Below are positions 1-8,273 of a stretch of 64,000 nt of DNA, one piece after another (the stretch's first letter is position 1; each line of letters starts with the position of its first letter). Location: assembly GCA_963732355.1 (NCBI GenBank), contig CAVSZD010000006.1:1-64000 (forward strand). Reading direction: 5' to 3'. The stretch comes from JADKAV01 sp963732355. Lineage in GTDB: Bacteria > Actinomycetota > Actinomycetes > S36-B12 > UBA10799. A program made the position numbers and the translations under genes. Under the pieces are notes generated by a model. The model ran no database searches. It saw only the letters and a program-made list of their open reading frames with translations, and was not told the DNA's origin.

Positions 1-35
1 AGGGTCGGCAAGCCCGCGGCCCACCCCCGCCGCAA

Positions 36-41
36 TAGGAT
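36..41 (+). promoter_or_regulatory. -10 hexamer TAGGAT of a putative leaderless promoter
   Basis: TAGGAT is followed by exactly six bases and then the GTG start of the TetR gene. This spacing puts the transcription start on the start codon. No clear -35 is visible, since the window begins just upstream. Confidence 0.45.
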
Positions 42-47
42 CGGCCT

Positions 48-623
48 GTGAGCGAGCCCACCGTGCCAGCCACGAACAAGGGGCAGCGTCGCCGGCAGGA
101 GATCGTCGAGGGCGCCGCGGCCATTCTGCGCGAGCAGGGGCCCAGCGGGGTGTCGCACCGCACCGTCGCGCAGCGGGTGGGTTGCTCCCTGTCGGCGACC
201 ACCTACTACTTCTCCGGACTCGACGACCTGCTCAGCGAAGCGGGCCGGGTCAACATCGCACGCTGGGCCTCCCGCGCTGAACGGGTGGCGGAAGCCATCG
301 AGACCGACCGACGGCCGACCACGCGCGAAGGCAAGATCGACGCCATCCTCAAGGCGACCTTGCCCACCGACGAGGAGATGCTCGGCCACTACCTGCAACT
401 CGTCGCAGCCGGGGAGTCGCCACCGGTCAGCCGGGCTTACAGAACCGGCCGCGACCGCTTGAACGCCGCCGTCACACGGGTGTTGGAACGCTTGGAAGTC
501 CCATGGTCTGCCGAACTGATTATCGCCGTGGTCGACGGCGCCTGCGTGAGCGCGTTGAGCGAGGGCCGCGACGTGCGCGAGACCGCCCGCCAGCGGCTAG
601 AGGCACTTCTCGGCCACAACTGA
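48..623 (+). CDS. TetR/AcrR family transcriptional regulator
   Basis: A 191-residue protein with an N-terminal TetR-type helix-turn-helix (about residues 12-60, including GVSHRTVAQRVGCSLSATTY) and a variable all-helical ligand domain. TetR proteins are usually dimeric repressors released by a small molecule. The GTG start fits the hexamer TAGGAT six bases upstream. It converges on the MFS gene that ends at 629, the last gene of the transporter/amidinotransferase block, so it is the obvious candidate regulator of that block. Its target could be the GGTAC-N4-GTACC pair upstream of the amidinotransferase gene; this is inference. Family call is secure, ligand unknown. Confidence 0.85.
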   Translation: MSEPTVPATNKGQRRRQEIVEGAAAILREQGPSGVSHRTVAQRVGCSLSATTYYFSGLDDLLSEAGRVNIARWASRAERVAEAIETDRRPTTREGKIDAILKATLPTDEEMLGHYLQLVAAGESPPVSRAYRTGRDRLNAAVTRVLERLEVPWSAELIIAVVDGACVSALSEGRDVRETARQRLEALLGHN

Positions 624-628
624 CTCAC

Positions 629-1936
629 CTACTCGTCGGACAGTTCCTTGAACGCTGTCTCCTTCGAGGCCAGCATCGCGCCGAGCGCTCCGATCGCGAC
701 GATCGTCAAGTACCAGGCCGGCGCCGCGGTTGAGCCGGTGACCGCGATCAACCACGTGGCCACGAACGGGGCAGTGCCGCCGAGCAGGGCATTGGCGGAG
801 TTGAACGACAGGGCGAAACCGGTGTAGCGAACCGACGTCGGGAAGGATTCGGCGAGGAAGGTCGCCAGCGTCCCGTCGTTGACGGTCAGCAGGATCCCGA
901 ACACAATCTCGACGGCGACGATGAGCCAGACCACGCCGGTGTCCAGCAGTGCGAACAACGGCACCGTCAGCACGACGAACAGCACCGACGCGACGACCAG
1001 CATGCGACGACGGCCGAACCGGTCGGACACATGACCCATCACGAAGATGCTCGCGATGTACACGCTCAGCGCGATCGTCGAGGCGAAGAACGACACGCTC
1101 TCGTTGACCCCGAGCTCCGCCGACAGATACGTCGGCATGTAACTGAGCAACAGGTAGAACGCCACAGCATTCAGGCTGGCCACCCCGAACGTGATCGCCA
1201 GCGCGCGGCGGTGGTTGGCCACCAGGTCGCGCAACGGCGTGCGCTGGGTGCGACCGCGCGATGCGTCGGCCAGCGCCCGGTAGTGCGGGGAGTCCTCGAG
1301 GTGCACTCGGATGTAACGGCCGACCAGCCCCAGGGGTCCAGCCAGCAGGAACGGGATGCGCCACCCCCACGACTGCATCGCCGGGTCACTCAGCAGTTGG
1401 TGCAGCATTGCGACGAGCAGGGAGCCGGCCAGAAGTCCGGTCGCGGTGCTGGCGGGGACGATCGAGGTGTACAGCCCGCGTTTGCCCTGTGGGGCGTACT
1501 CCGACAAGAACGTCGCCGCGCCCGCGTACTCCCCCGAGGCCGAGAAGCCCTGCACCAGGCGCAGGAGGAACAACCCCAGCGGCGCCAGCATCCCGACCGC
1601 CGCCCACGACGGCAGCAGCCCGATGCAGAATGACGCCCCGGACATGAGCAGAATCGACCAGGAAAGCGCCCACCGCCGGCCGCGCCGATCGCCCAGGCTG
1701 CCCCAAATGATCCCTCCAATAGGGCGCAAGAGGAATGACAACGCGAAGACCGTGAACGTGGACAGCAGGGCAACGGTGCGGTTCTCGTTGGGGAAGAAGA
1801 CCACCGCGATCGTGGTGGCCAGGTAGCCGTATGAGGCGTAGTCGAACCATTCGACGAAGTTGCCGATGAAACTTGCGGTGGCGGCACGCCGCAGTGTGGA
1901 GTTCTGAGCCTCGGCAGGCACTGTCATGGTCTGCAT
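629..1936 (-). CDS. MFS transporter, metabolite:H+ symporter (MHS) type
   Basis: About 435 residues with roughly 12 hydrophobic segments. The opening GNFVEWFDYASYGYLA and the loop motif GSLGDRRGRR are typical of the MHS group (ProP, KgtP, ShiA relatives), which import organic acids or compatible solutes with protons. The ATG at 1936 is preferred over the upstream in-frame start because AGGAGGG lies eight bases before it. It is codirectional with and 72 bp downstream of the EamA gene, so it is probably the last gene of an operon starting with the amidinotransferase. Substrate not predictable; a guanidino compound or its precursor is a guess from context. Confidence 0.85.
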   Translation of the reverse strand: MQTMTVPAEAQNSTLRRAATASFIGNFVEWFDYASYGYLATTIAVVFFPNENRTVALLSTFTVFALSFLLRPIGGIIWGSLGDRRGRRWALSWSILLMSGASFCIGLLPSWAAVGMLAPLGLFLLRLVQGFSASGEYAGAATFLSEYAPQGKRGLYTSIVPASTATGLLAGSLLVAMLHQLLSDPAMQSWGWRIPFLLAGPLGLVGRYIRVHLEDSPHYRALADASRGRTQRTPLRDLVANHRRALAITFGVASLNAVAFYLLLSYMPTYLSAELGVNESVSFFASTIALSVYIASIFVMGHVSDRFGRRRMLVVASVLFVVLTVPLFALLDTGVVWLIVAVEIVFGILLTVNDGTLATFLAESFPTSVRYTGFALSFNSANALLGGTAPFVATWLIAVTGSTAAPAWYLTIVAIGALGAMLASKETAFKELSDE

Positions 1937-2008
1937 CTCACCGCCCTCCTTTCTGAAGCCTCTCACTTCGCCGGTGGCCGTCTGGATCGACAGCCACCGG
2001 CGCAGGGG

Positions 2009-3064
2009 CTACGCGTGAGCTGGTTCTGGCTCGGGAGCGGTAGGCGTCTGATCGCCGCGCTTGCGATCCTTGACCATGAACAAGATCGGTCCGATGCCAC
2101 CGATGACGATCAGCGCGCCACCGGCCATGGCCAGCGGGGTCATCGTCTCGCCGAAGACGAAGTAGCCGATGAACAGCGCGACCACCGTCTCCCAGTAGGC
2201 GACGACGGACAGCTCCACCGCACTGAGGTGCTTGCCGGCAACAACAAGGAAGCCGATCGCGAAGAACCCGCAGATGAGGAACAGTGCCGCGGCCCACATC
2301 CAGTTGGTGCGAGTCATCACACTCGGCGTGGATGCGTCGAGGGTGTTGTAGCGGATCACCATGATGATCAAGGCTCCCACGGCACCGAACACGAAGTTCC
2401 AGAAGCCGCGCACGCCCGAGTCCATGTCACCGCGGTAGCGGTAGAAGAACAGGGCCAGCCCGTAGAACACCCCGGAGCCCAGGGCGAACAAGTCGCCGAC
2501 GGCCTTGAGCGGGTAATCCGGGTCGGTTCCGAGTTGCAGCCCGATACTGAAGCCGGTCTCCGGCGCGTAGGTGATCAGCCCGATGGTCAGGAGCATCCCG
2601 CCGAACACCATTGCGAGGAACAACCCGTTGCGCAGCGAGATCTTCTCCTTCAGGAAGATCCAGGCGAGGATCGCGGAGAACAGTGGTCCGGTGTAGATCA
2701 GGAACACCGCGTTGGCGATCGTGGTCATCAGCGTCGCCGAGACGTAAAGCGCCAGGGACATGCCGATCGCCAGGCCCCCGGCCACGACGGAGAAGGTGAC
2801 GCGCGTGGTGCGCAGCGCCTGCCACTTGCGCGCGACGAGGATGATCAACAAAAAGCCCAGCGCGCCGGTCAGCATGCGGCCAGTGGCCAGGAAGTCGCCG
2901 AGGACGTACTTGACTGTTTCGCCGTCGACGACGTGGGTGGGAACCGCACCGCGCGACAGGAAGCCGACGAGGCCCATCCCGGTTGCGGACGCGATCATGG
3001 CGCCGAAACCGAGGCGCTTGTTCATGGGGTCGACCGCGGGGTTCACGGCCGTCGTGGTGGTCAT
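2009..3064 (-). CDS. DMT superfamily (EamA) transporter
   Basis: A 351-residue membrane protein with about ten hydrophobic segments arranged as two EamA repeats and a short hydrophilic tail rich in Pro and Glu. EamA proteins usually export amino acids or metabolites. GGAGACAGAACA precedes the ATG at 3064. It lies between the amidinotransferase and MFS genes on the same strand, which suggests it moves the substrate or product of the amidinotransferase. Family assignment is firm, substrate inferred only from neighbours. Confidence 0.85.
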   Translation of the reverse strand: MTTTTAVNPAVDPMNKRLGFGAMIASATGMGLVGFLSRGAVPTHVVDGETVKYVLGDFLATGRMLTGALGFLLIILVARKWQALRTTRVTFSVVAGGLAIGMSLALYVSATLMTTIANAVFLIYTGPLFSAILAWIFLKEKISLRNGLFLAMVFGGMLLTIGLITYAPETGFSIGLQLGTDPDYPLKAVGDLFALGSGVFYGLALFFYRYRGDMDSGVRGFWNFVFGAVGALIIMVIRYNTLDASTPSVMTRTNWMWAAALFLICGFFAIGFLVVAGKHLSAVELSVVAYWETVVALFIGYFVFGETMTPLAMAGGALIVIGGIGPILFMVKDRKRGDQTPTAPEPEPAHA

Positions 3065-3133
3065 TGTTCTGTCTCCAATGCCTTCGGCCCGGGCGGTGCC
3101 GGCGGGTTCGCCACCGGCACCACCGCGGGTGCG

Positions 3134-4261
3134 TCAGACCAGCGTCGGGTCGGCGATCTGGTTCGGGAAGTAGTCCTGGCACGTGCCCTCGCGGTAGACG
3201 TCCGCGGTGGCGCAGTGCAGGCCCCCGCCGAAGGCATATGCATCCCGGAACGGCACGGGGATGACGTTCATACCGAGCTTGTCCATCTGCTCGGCCTGGT
3301 GGACTTCAGACTCCTCGACGATGACGGTCTTGTGGTCCAGGACCAGGCAGTTCATCGAGAGCCACACCGACGAGTAGCACAACGGCGGCGGGGTTTCGTG
3401 TGCCGGCTGGGCGGCGTCCACGATCTCCCAGTCGTTGGTCTCGAAGATCTTGCGCTGCTCCTGTGGCAAGGGCCGGTTGGGGTTGTTGATGATCAGGCCC
3501 GGGCGCAGCGGCACGAACGTCGCGTCGATGTGGATCGGGTACGGGTCGCCGGGGAAGTTGACGGCGTGGACCCGCAGGTCCGGGTAGTACCGCTTGAACC
3601 ACTCCATCGCCTTGCGGTTGGTGGTCAGCCCGTGCTGGATGAACAGGTCCTTGCCCAGCCGCAGCACGTCGGCCGCGTCCCACATGGGTTCGACATCGGT
3701 GGTGACGAAGTCGAGGTTGGCGGTGCGCTCGAGGCGATCCTCCAGCGAGATCTTCTCGTCGTAGTAGTTGTGCTTGTACGACGCGTCGGTCAGCCGCGGG
3801 CGAGGGGCCTGGGACCACTTGAACTCCGGGTCGTTCTCGAAGTACTCGTTCATCAACGGCCAGTAGGCCAGGTACTCGAAGTAGCGGCAGCGGAAGGAGT
3901 TCGCCGAGGCGATGATCTCGTTGCCGATCGTCAGCAGGATGTCCCGCGGCGGCATGGCCGTCATCATGGAGTCGTTGCGGAAGTCCGGGGTGGCGATGGC
4001 CTGGTTCCACTGCAGTGGGGTCGGACGGTCGACCTTGACGCCGTGCGCCTCGAGCACCTTGACGTAATTGTCCAGTTGCGCGTTTGCCTTCTCGACGGTC
4101 TCGAGCGGGCGCGGACCCCACATGCCGCGCATCTCGGAGTCGATCGGGACCTTCTCCGAGGTGGCCGGCTCCTCCGGCGGGATGACGCTGTTGTCCGCAC
4201 GGCCGACGATGGCGTGCTTCAACGGGTCGAAGTCGTTCCACGAGTTCACGATCTTCGGCAT
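3134..4261 (-). CDS. Glycine amidinotransferase (AGAT) family protein
   Basis: A 375-residue enzyme of the pentein-fold amidinotransferase family, which moves the amidino group of arginine to an amine such as glycine. The family active site is visible: Asp198 in WDAADVLRLG, His244 and Asp246 in PIHIDATFVPL, and nucleophile Cys350 in GGGLHCATADV. Length is close to AGAT and to inosamine-phosphate and CyrA-type relatives. ATG at 4261 is chosen; a TTG six bases upstream is better spaced from AAGGAG and cannot be excluded. It heads a block with two transporters, pointing to production and transport of a guanidino metabolite. The acceptor amine cannot be read from sequence. Confidence 0.88.
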   Translation of the reverse strand: MPKIVNSWNDFDPLKHAIVGRADNSVIPPEEPATSEKVPIDSEMRGMWGPRPLETVEKANAQLDNYVKVLEAHGVKVDRPTPLQWNQAIATPDFRNDSMMTAMPPRDILLTIGNEIIASANSFRCRYFEYLAYWPLMNEYFENDPEFKWSQAPRPRLTDASYKHNYYDEKISLEDRLERTANLDFVTTDVEPMWDAADVLRLGKDLFIQHGLTTNRKAMEWFKRYYPDLRVHAVNFPGDPYPIHIDATFVPLRPGLIINNPNRPLPQEQRKIFETNDWEIVDAAQPAHETPPPLCYSSVWLSMNCLVLDHKTVIVEESEVHQAEQMDKLGMNVIPVPFRDAYAFGGGLHCATADVYREGTCQDYFPNQIADPTLV

Positions 4262-4435
4262 TCTCAACTCACTCCTTCTTGTGCAGGGCGGTCGGCCCCG
4301 CTCTTCTCGGTGGGGCTGGTGGCCCCGGACATGGACACGGACGGGTGGCTTGGGTTGTAAGCGGGGTGACGCGCCGCACCTGTCCCGAGGGGACCTAGGT
4401 GGGCCATGGTCATCATCTTCTTCCGGCTCTATCTT

Positions 4436-4449
4436 GGTACGACCGTACC
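4436..4449. promoter_or_regulatory. Palindromic operator candidate GGTAC-N4-GTACC (site 1)
   Basis: GGTACGACCGTACC has the form GGTAC-N4-GTACC, and its six-base arms are perfect. It lies about 175 bp upstream of the amidinotransferase start in an otherwise gene-free region and has a sister site 56 bp away. Binding by the nearby TetR protein is a guess. Confidence 0.5.
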
Positions 4450-4491
4450 ATTCTTGAGCAGGTCATGTCCAGTCGGGTGCCTAAATTGGGC

Positions 4492-4505
4492 GGTACAGGC
4501 GTACC
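4492..4505. promoter_or_regulatory. Palindromic operator candidate GGTAC-N4-GTACC (site 2)
   Basis: GGTACAGGCGTACC repeats the half-sites and four-base spacer of site 1 with a different centre. The 56 bp centre spacing is a little over five helical turns, compatible with cooperative binding on one face. The rest of 4268-4525 shows no gene. Confidence 0.5.
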
Positions 4506-4525
4506 GTTTTCTTCGCCGGTAGGCC

Positions 4526-4601
4526 CTTGGTTGACGTTCAGGTAGTTGGTTGACGTTCGTCGCTCGACAGACGTCAACCAACTACCCGAACCCCACCCAA
4601 C
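4526..4601. repeat. Intergenic palindrome, family C, copy 1
   Basis: A 76 bp inverted repeat. Arms of about 21 bp at 4536-4556 and 4571-4591 flank a 14-base loop, with imperfect outer arms. Its reverse complement matches the copy at 56310-56385 nearly end to end, so the two are in opposite orientation. It lies between the amidinotransferase upstream region and the stop codon of the DUF1905 gene. There is no coding potential. Confidence 0.85.
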
Positions 4602-4611
4602 GCGCGGTTGA

Positions 4612-4923
4612 TCAATCCCCCGCGACCACCTCGACCGCCACCGTCACCTCGTCGCCGGCAGCGACCCCGTTCGCCTCGCGCACCGCCCGCTTGACCGGCA
4701 GCACGAAGCAGCCGGACTCCGAGTCCGGGAATACCGAGGTGCGCCAAACGCTGGCCCCGATGCGGACCTCGACCTTGACCGAGCCGAAGCCTGCGCGTGG
4801 CCCGAGCGCGTCGGCGGCGTCCTCCACAGCTGCGGACACCTCGGGCGGCAGCGTCACGAACGTCCACGTATCCGACCTGCGGGCATCCCATAGCCACAGT
4901 CCCGCGGTGAACGTGTGTTGCAT
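4612..4923 (-). CDS. DUF1905 domain-containing protein
   Basis: A 103-residue protein matching the small beta-rich DUF1905 family: an opening WLWDARRSDTWTFVTLP-like strand, a middle GSVKVEVRIGASVWRTSVFP and a closing region like DEVTVAVEV. The function of the family is not known. It is a stand-alone gene with family C palindrome copy 1 ten bases past its stop codon. The ATG at 4923 is the only reasonable start. Confidence 0.8.
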   Translation of the reverse strand: MQHTFTAGLWLWDARRSDTWTFVTLPPEVSAAVEDAADALGPRAGFGSVKVEVRIGASVWRTSVFPDSESGCFVLPVKRAVREANGVAAGDEVTVAVEVVAGD

Positions 4924-5018
4924 GCCGATCAGGATCGCAGAGGCTCCCCCTAGCGGTCCATATCCGTCATCGCGTCCGCGTGCTACCTTGCTCCCACGTG
5001 ATTCGCGAGGTGAGCGTC

Positions 5019-6021
5019 ATGAAAACTCCTATTCGTCGTGGCCTCGTCAGCGTCGGGGCCACCGCCGGACTTGCCGTGGCGCTCACAGCGCCGGCACACG
5101 CAGACCCGATCATCAATCCGGCCGCGTGGACTCAGGGAAGCGCAGGCTACAACTCCTACTTCGCGTGCATCTCCACCTGCCAGAGTTACTTCATGGTCGG
5201 CGCGAAGGTGAGCCGGCAGGGGCCCATCGGCAATGTCTCGGCCGTCCCACGGGTCGGAGAGCGGTTCTACCTTCACGCCTACACCGGGATCGTCTCGCCG
5301 TTCAACCTGAACGACTCCTACAAGATGCGCCTCCTGTTGCCGACCGGCCTGACACCTGACATCCGCAGCGACACCGACGTGCAGTGTGCGATCACTGATC
5401 TGGCCTTCAACGTCACCCGATCGATTGGTCCGGCTGAGTGCCAGGATCCGGTCAAGTTCGGTGTGTATTGGGAGTTCCCGAACGTGTATTTGACCAACAG
5501 TGAGGCGGTCAATTTCTTCGTCCCCGTCGTCGCAGACCGGACGTTCGACGGATCCCAGGTGGTCCAACTGACCTCTGATCCGATCAACAACCCGTACACG
5601 GCACTGCCTGACCCGGTGTTGTCGCAGTTGGACATTGTCGTGAACCCAGCGCCAGTCGTGCCGCCAACACCGGGTGGCACAGGCGGCACGGGTGGGACAG
5701 GTGGCCGGGTGGGACAGGTGGCACGGGTGGGTCACAGGTGGGACCGGCACCAACCCGGGCAAGACCTCGGTCAGCGTGAAGGCCGTTGCGAAGAAATCCA
5801 AGTTGCGCGTAGCGGTGTCCCCCGACCTCGGGGCGGGCAGCCCATGGTCGGTGCAGGTGGCCAAGAAGAAGGGCAGCACCTGGAAGCCGTTGAGCCGCAA
5901 GTACACCACCAGCAGCGGCAAGGTCACCGTCAACCTCAAACGCGGCGTCTATCGCGCGACAGTCAGCGCCGCGCACGGGTACGCCGGATCCACGAGCGGG
6001 AGCGCCCGCTTAGTGCGGTAG
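5019..6021 (+). pseudogene. Secreted protein with Gly/Thr-rich linker, frameshifted
   Basis: Starts with MKTPIRRGLVSVGATAGLAV, a signal peptide ending near APAHA-DP, with GAGGTGAG before the ATG. A roughly 200-residue domain of unknown family with paired cysteines (FACISTCQSYF) follows, then PPTPGGTGGTGG. Within the repeated GGT/GGC/ACA tract (about 5685-5745) the frame changes twice. The continuation (TNPGKTSVSVKAVAKKSK) runs in another frame to a stop at 6021 and is a basic beta-rich domain. Read straight through, the first frame instead runs on into the next gene. A slippage-prone repeat or a sequencing indel are both possible. Function unknown. Confidence 0.7.
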
Positions 6022-6179
6022 TTCAGAAGCGTCTGGGTGTGCTCACGCCTGGCACAACTTCTCAAGCGGACGCGCGCGGTTGCGCCAGCCAGCAACCGGC
6101 TCACACTGAAGAGTGTGGGCTGCACCACGGAGCAGTCGTCTACCAACACTGGGACTCACCTACAAACGAGGAGACAACA

Positions 6180-6464
6180 ATGCGTGCGACCTGGAACGGG
6201 GCCGTACTGGCCGAGTCCGACGAGACGGTCGTCGTGGAGGGCAACCACTACTTCCCGCCGAGCTCACTGAACCGCGAGTTCTTCGCCGACAGCAACACCC
6301 ACACGGTCTGCCCATGGAAGGGCACCGCCTCGTACTTCTCCGTCGTGGTCGACGGCCAGTCAAACCCCGATGCCGCCTGGACATACCCGCAGCCGAAGGA
6401 CGCCGCCTCCCAGATCGCCGACCACGTGGCCTTCTGGAAGGGCGTCCAGGTGGAGGCTGGCTGA
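6180..6464 (+). CDS. DUF427 domain-containing protein
   Basis: A 94-residue protein of the DUF427 family, recognisable by MRATWNGAVLAESDETVVVE, the NHYFPPSSL segment, the CPWKGTASYFSV motif and the late PQPKDAASQIADHVAFW. Fold-level links to nucleotidyltransferases have been suggested for the family but its role is not established. The ATG is preceded by GAGGAGACAACA. It is a single gene between the frameshifted secreted gene and the SDR, with no obvious operon partner. Confidence 0.85.
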   Translation: MRATWNGAVLAESDETVVVEGNHYFPPSSLNREFFADSNTHTVCPWKGTASYFSVVVDGQSNPDAAWTYPQPKDAASQIADHVAFWKGVQVEAG

Positions 6465-6490
6465 CAGCGCGCCGCACCAGCCGCGGCCCA

Positions 6491-6496
6491 TAGGGT
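6491..6496 (+). promoter_or_regulatory. -10 hexamer TAGGGT of a putative leaderless promoter
   Basis: TAGGGT followed by seven bases and the GTG at 6504. This decides the SDR start against the other GTG at 6495, which would overlap the hexamer. Confidence 0.4.
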
Positions 6497-6503
6497 GAGG
6501 CCC

Positions 6504-7302
6504 GTGAACAGCCGGGTCTGCCTGGTGACGGGCGCTTCATCGGGAATCGGTCGCGCGTGCGCCGACCTCCTCGTCGACCGCGGGTGGACGGTGGTGGGCG
6601 CGAGCCGCAGCCGGCCCAGCGGGGTGCGGTGGCAACCCCTGGTCATGGACGTCGACAGTGACGAGTCGGTTGATGCTGGGGTCGCGGCGGTGGTGGCCGA
6701 GCATGGGCGCATCGATGCCGTGGTGACGTCGGCCGGGTGGGGGCTGTCGGGGCCCGTGGAGACCACACCGCTGGACCAAGCGCGCGGCACAGTTCGAGAC
6801 CAATTTCTGGGGCACGGTGCGGGTGGTGCGATCGGTGTTGCCGCACCTGCGTGCTCACGGCGGGAGGGTGGTCCTGATCGGGTCGTTGGCCGGCTTGATC
6901 GGACTGCCGTTCCAGGCGTACTACTCGGCCAGCAAGTACGCGCTCGAAGGATTCGCGGAGGCCCTGGCCTACGAGGTGTCGCCGTTCGGGATCGACGTGA
7001 CGATCATCGAACCGGGTAACGCAGTGAGCGATTTCACGACCAGTCGTCGCCGGCTCGACCCCCCGCCCGACAGTCCGTATGCAACCGTCAATGCCCGGGC
7101 CGTCGAGACGATGGAACGCGATGAGCGCGATGGCATGCCGGTTGCACGCGTTGCGGCCGCGGTTGAGAAGGTGCTCGCCACGCGCACGCCGCCGCGCCGG
7201 GTCCCCGTGGGAACCCCCGACGAGAAGTACGGCGCGCTGGCCAAGCGGTTCATCCCCCACCGACTCTTCGAGCGGTTGGCGCGCGGGCCGTTGGGCCTCT
7301 GA
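6504..7302 (+). pseudogene. Short-chain dehydrogenase/reductase, single frameshift
   Basis: Classical SDR of about 265 residues when repaired. The N-terminal part has the NAD(P)-binding TGASSGIGRACADLL and the DAVVTSAGWG segment. The C-terminal part, in the next frame, has the catalytic Ser in LIGSLAGL and YYSASKYALEGFAEALA (Tyr-x3-Lys), then EPGNAV. The break lies near 6785 (GCGCGCGGCACAG), where removing one G restores QARAQFETNFWGTVRVVRS. All catalytic residues survive, so a sequencing indel is as likely as a true pseudogene. Substrate unknown. Confidence 0.75.
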
Positions 7303-7310
7303 ATCCCCGC

Positions 7311-7378
7311 GTTAGAGGTTGTGCTGTTGGTTAGAGAAACAACGCGTGGATTCGCTAACCAACAGCACAACCTCTAAC
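7311..7378. repeat. Intergenic palindrome, family A, copy 1
   Basis: Perfect 24 bp arms (7311-7334 and 7355-7378, beginning GTTAGAGGTTGTGCTG) around a 20-base loop containing ACGCGT. The loop is asymmetric and reads as the reverse complement of the loop in copy 2, which defines an orientation. Located between the SDR stop and the GntR promoter. Confidence 0.92.
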
Positions 7379-7461
7379 CAGGTGCGTTCAACCGCCGCCA
7401 ACGAACTGCCGTTGGACATAACGGACACCGGTGACAGGGGCGAGGGATCAGGTAGAACCGC

Positions 7462-7491
7462 TTGACCCCGGAACCTCGACCGCACTAACAT
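7462..7491 (+). promoter_or_regulatory. Putative promoter of the GntR-BtpA-ABC operon
   Basis: TTGACC (7462-7467) and TAACAT (7486-7491) with an 18-base spacer resemble a housekeeping -35/-10 pair. The operator palindrome at 7491-7508 starts at the last base of the -10, where a bound repressor would block initiation. Confidence 0.5.
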
Positions 7492-7508
7492 GTCTAGTGG
7501 TCTAGACA
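7491..7508. promoter_or_regulatory. GntR-type operator TGTCTAG-N4-CTAGACA
   Basis: A perfect inverted repeat with 7 bp arms and a 4 bp spacer, 33 bp before the GntR GTG start. HutC-type GntR regulators favour sites built on GT-N-TA-N-AC half-sites, which this fits. Autoregulation of the operon is inferred from position. Confidence 0.65.
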
Positions 7509-7540
7509 AGTGGACGTGTGCTCGAGAGGGGGGTAGTCCG

Positions 7541-8272
7541 GTGGTCGCAACAGTGGTCAGAGCCAACGACTTCACTCCCCTGTACATCCACATCAGCCGG
7601 TACGTGCGCGGGCTCATCCTCGATGGTGAACTCGCCACCGGCGACGCGATCCCCTCCGAGACCGACCTGGTCAAGCAGTTCGGAACCACTCGCGGCACGG
7701 TCCGCAGTGCGATCGATGTGCTCGTCAACGAGAAGTTGGTACGACGGGTGCACGGCAAGGGCACCTTCGTGCAGACCCGTCCCACGCGCCACGACATCTG
7801 GAACTTCGGAGGTTTCACCGACAGCCTCGGCGACGATGCGGCGCTGGCCGTGGCCAAGGTCGTGTCGACCCGCACCCTCGAAATGGACGGCCGCACCTAC
7901 TTCGAACTGGTCCGGCTACGTGGCATCGCCAGCGACAACACCATCGACTACCTGTCGCTGGACACCTCGTGGATCCCGGTCGATCTGTTCCCCGCGATCG
8001 CGGACGTGGACTTCGAGAACCGGTCGTTGTACCAGCACTTTCGCACCACCTACGGCACCCATCCCCGGCGCACGGCAATGACGCTCAGTGCCGCTGTTGC
8101 CACCGACGAGGAACGGGAGCTTCTTGGCGAGGAGTCGCAAGACGCGTTGCTCATCGCACAGGGCAGCGCCTTCGATCAGGACGACGTCGAGATCGAGCGG
8201 ATCAAGACCGTCTACTCCTCGCGGATCCAATTCAACTTCAGCACGACGATCCCCGAACCGACCGGCGGTTGA
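7541..8272 (+). CDS. GntR family regulator, HutC subfamily (wHTH + UTRA)
   Basis: A 243-residue regulator. An N-terminal winged helix-turn-helix (about residues 8-75, with LATGDAIPSETDLVKQFGTT and VRRVHGKGTFV) is followed by a UTRA effector domain (about 95-235). GTG at 7541 is chosen over the ATG at 7490 because GAGAGGGGGG precedes it and because the earlier start would place the operator inside the coding region. It is the first gene of a tightly packed operon with BtpA-like, AllA-like, PfkB and ABC transporter genes and probably senses the transported compound or its phosphorylated form. Confidence 0.88.
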   Translation: MVATVVRANDFTPLYIHISRYVRGLILDGELATGDAIPSETDLVKQFGTTRGTVRSAIDVLVNEKLVRRVHGKGTFVQTRPTRHDIWNFGGFTDSLGDDAALAVAKVVSTRTLEMDGRTYFELVRLRGIASDNTIDYLSLDTSWIPVDLFPAIADVDFENRSLYQHFRTTYGTHPRRTAMTLSAAVATDEERELLGEESQDALLIAQGSAFDQDDVEIERIKTVYSSRIQFNFSTTIPEPTGG

Positions 8273-8273
8273 C

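Noticed and set aside
2015..4360. Long plus-strand open frame of 781 codons opposite the EamA and amidinotransferase genes
   Set aside because: Composition is Arg/Asp/Gly-rich as expected for the antisense of high-GC genes. The minus strand has complete families with active-site motifs.
4980..6464. Single 494-codon protein joining the secreted protein to DUF427
   Set aside because: After about 5700 the frame is nonsense until the DUF427 ATG at 6180, which has its own ribosome binding site. The secreted domain continues in a different frame.
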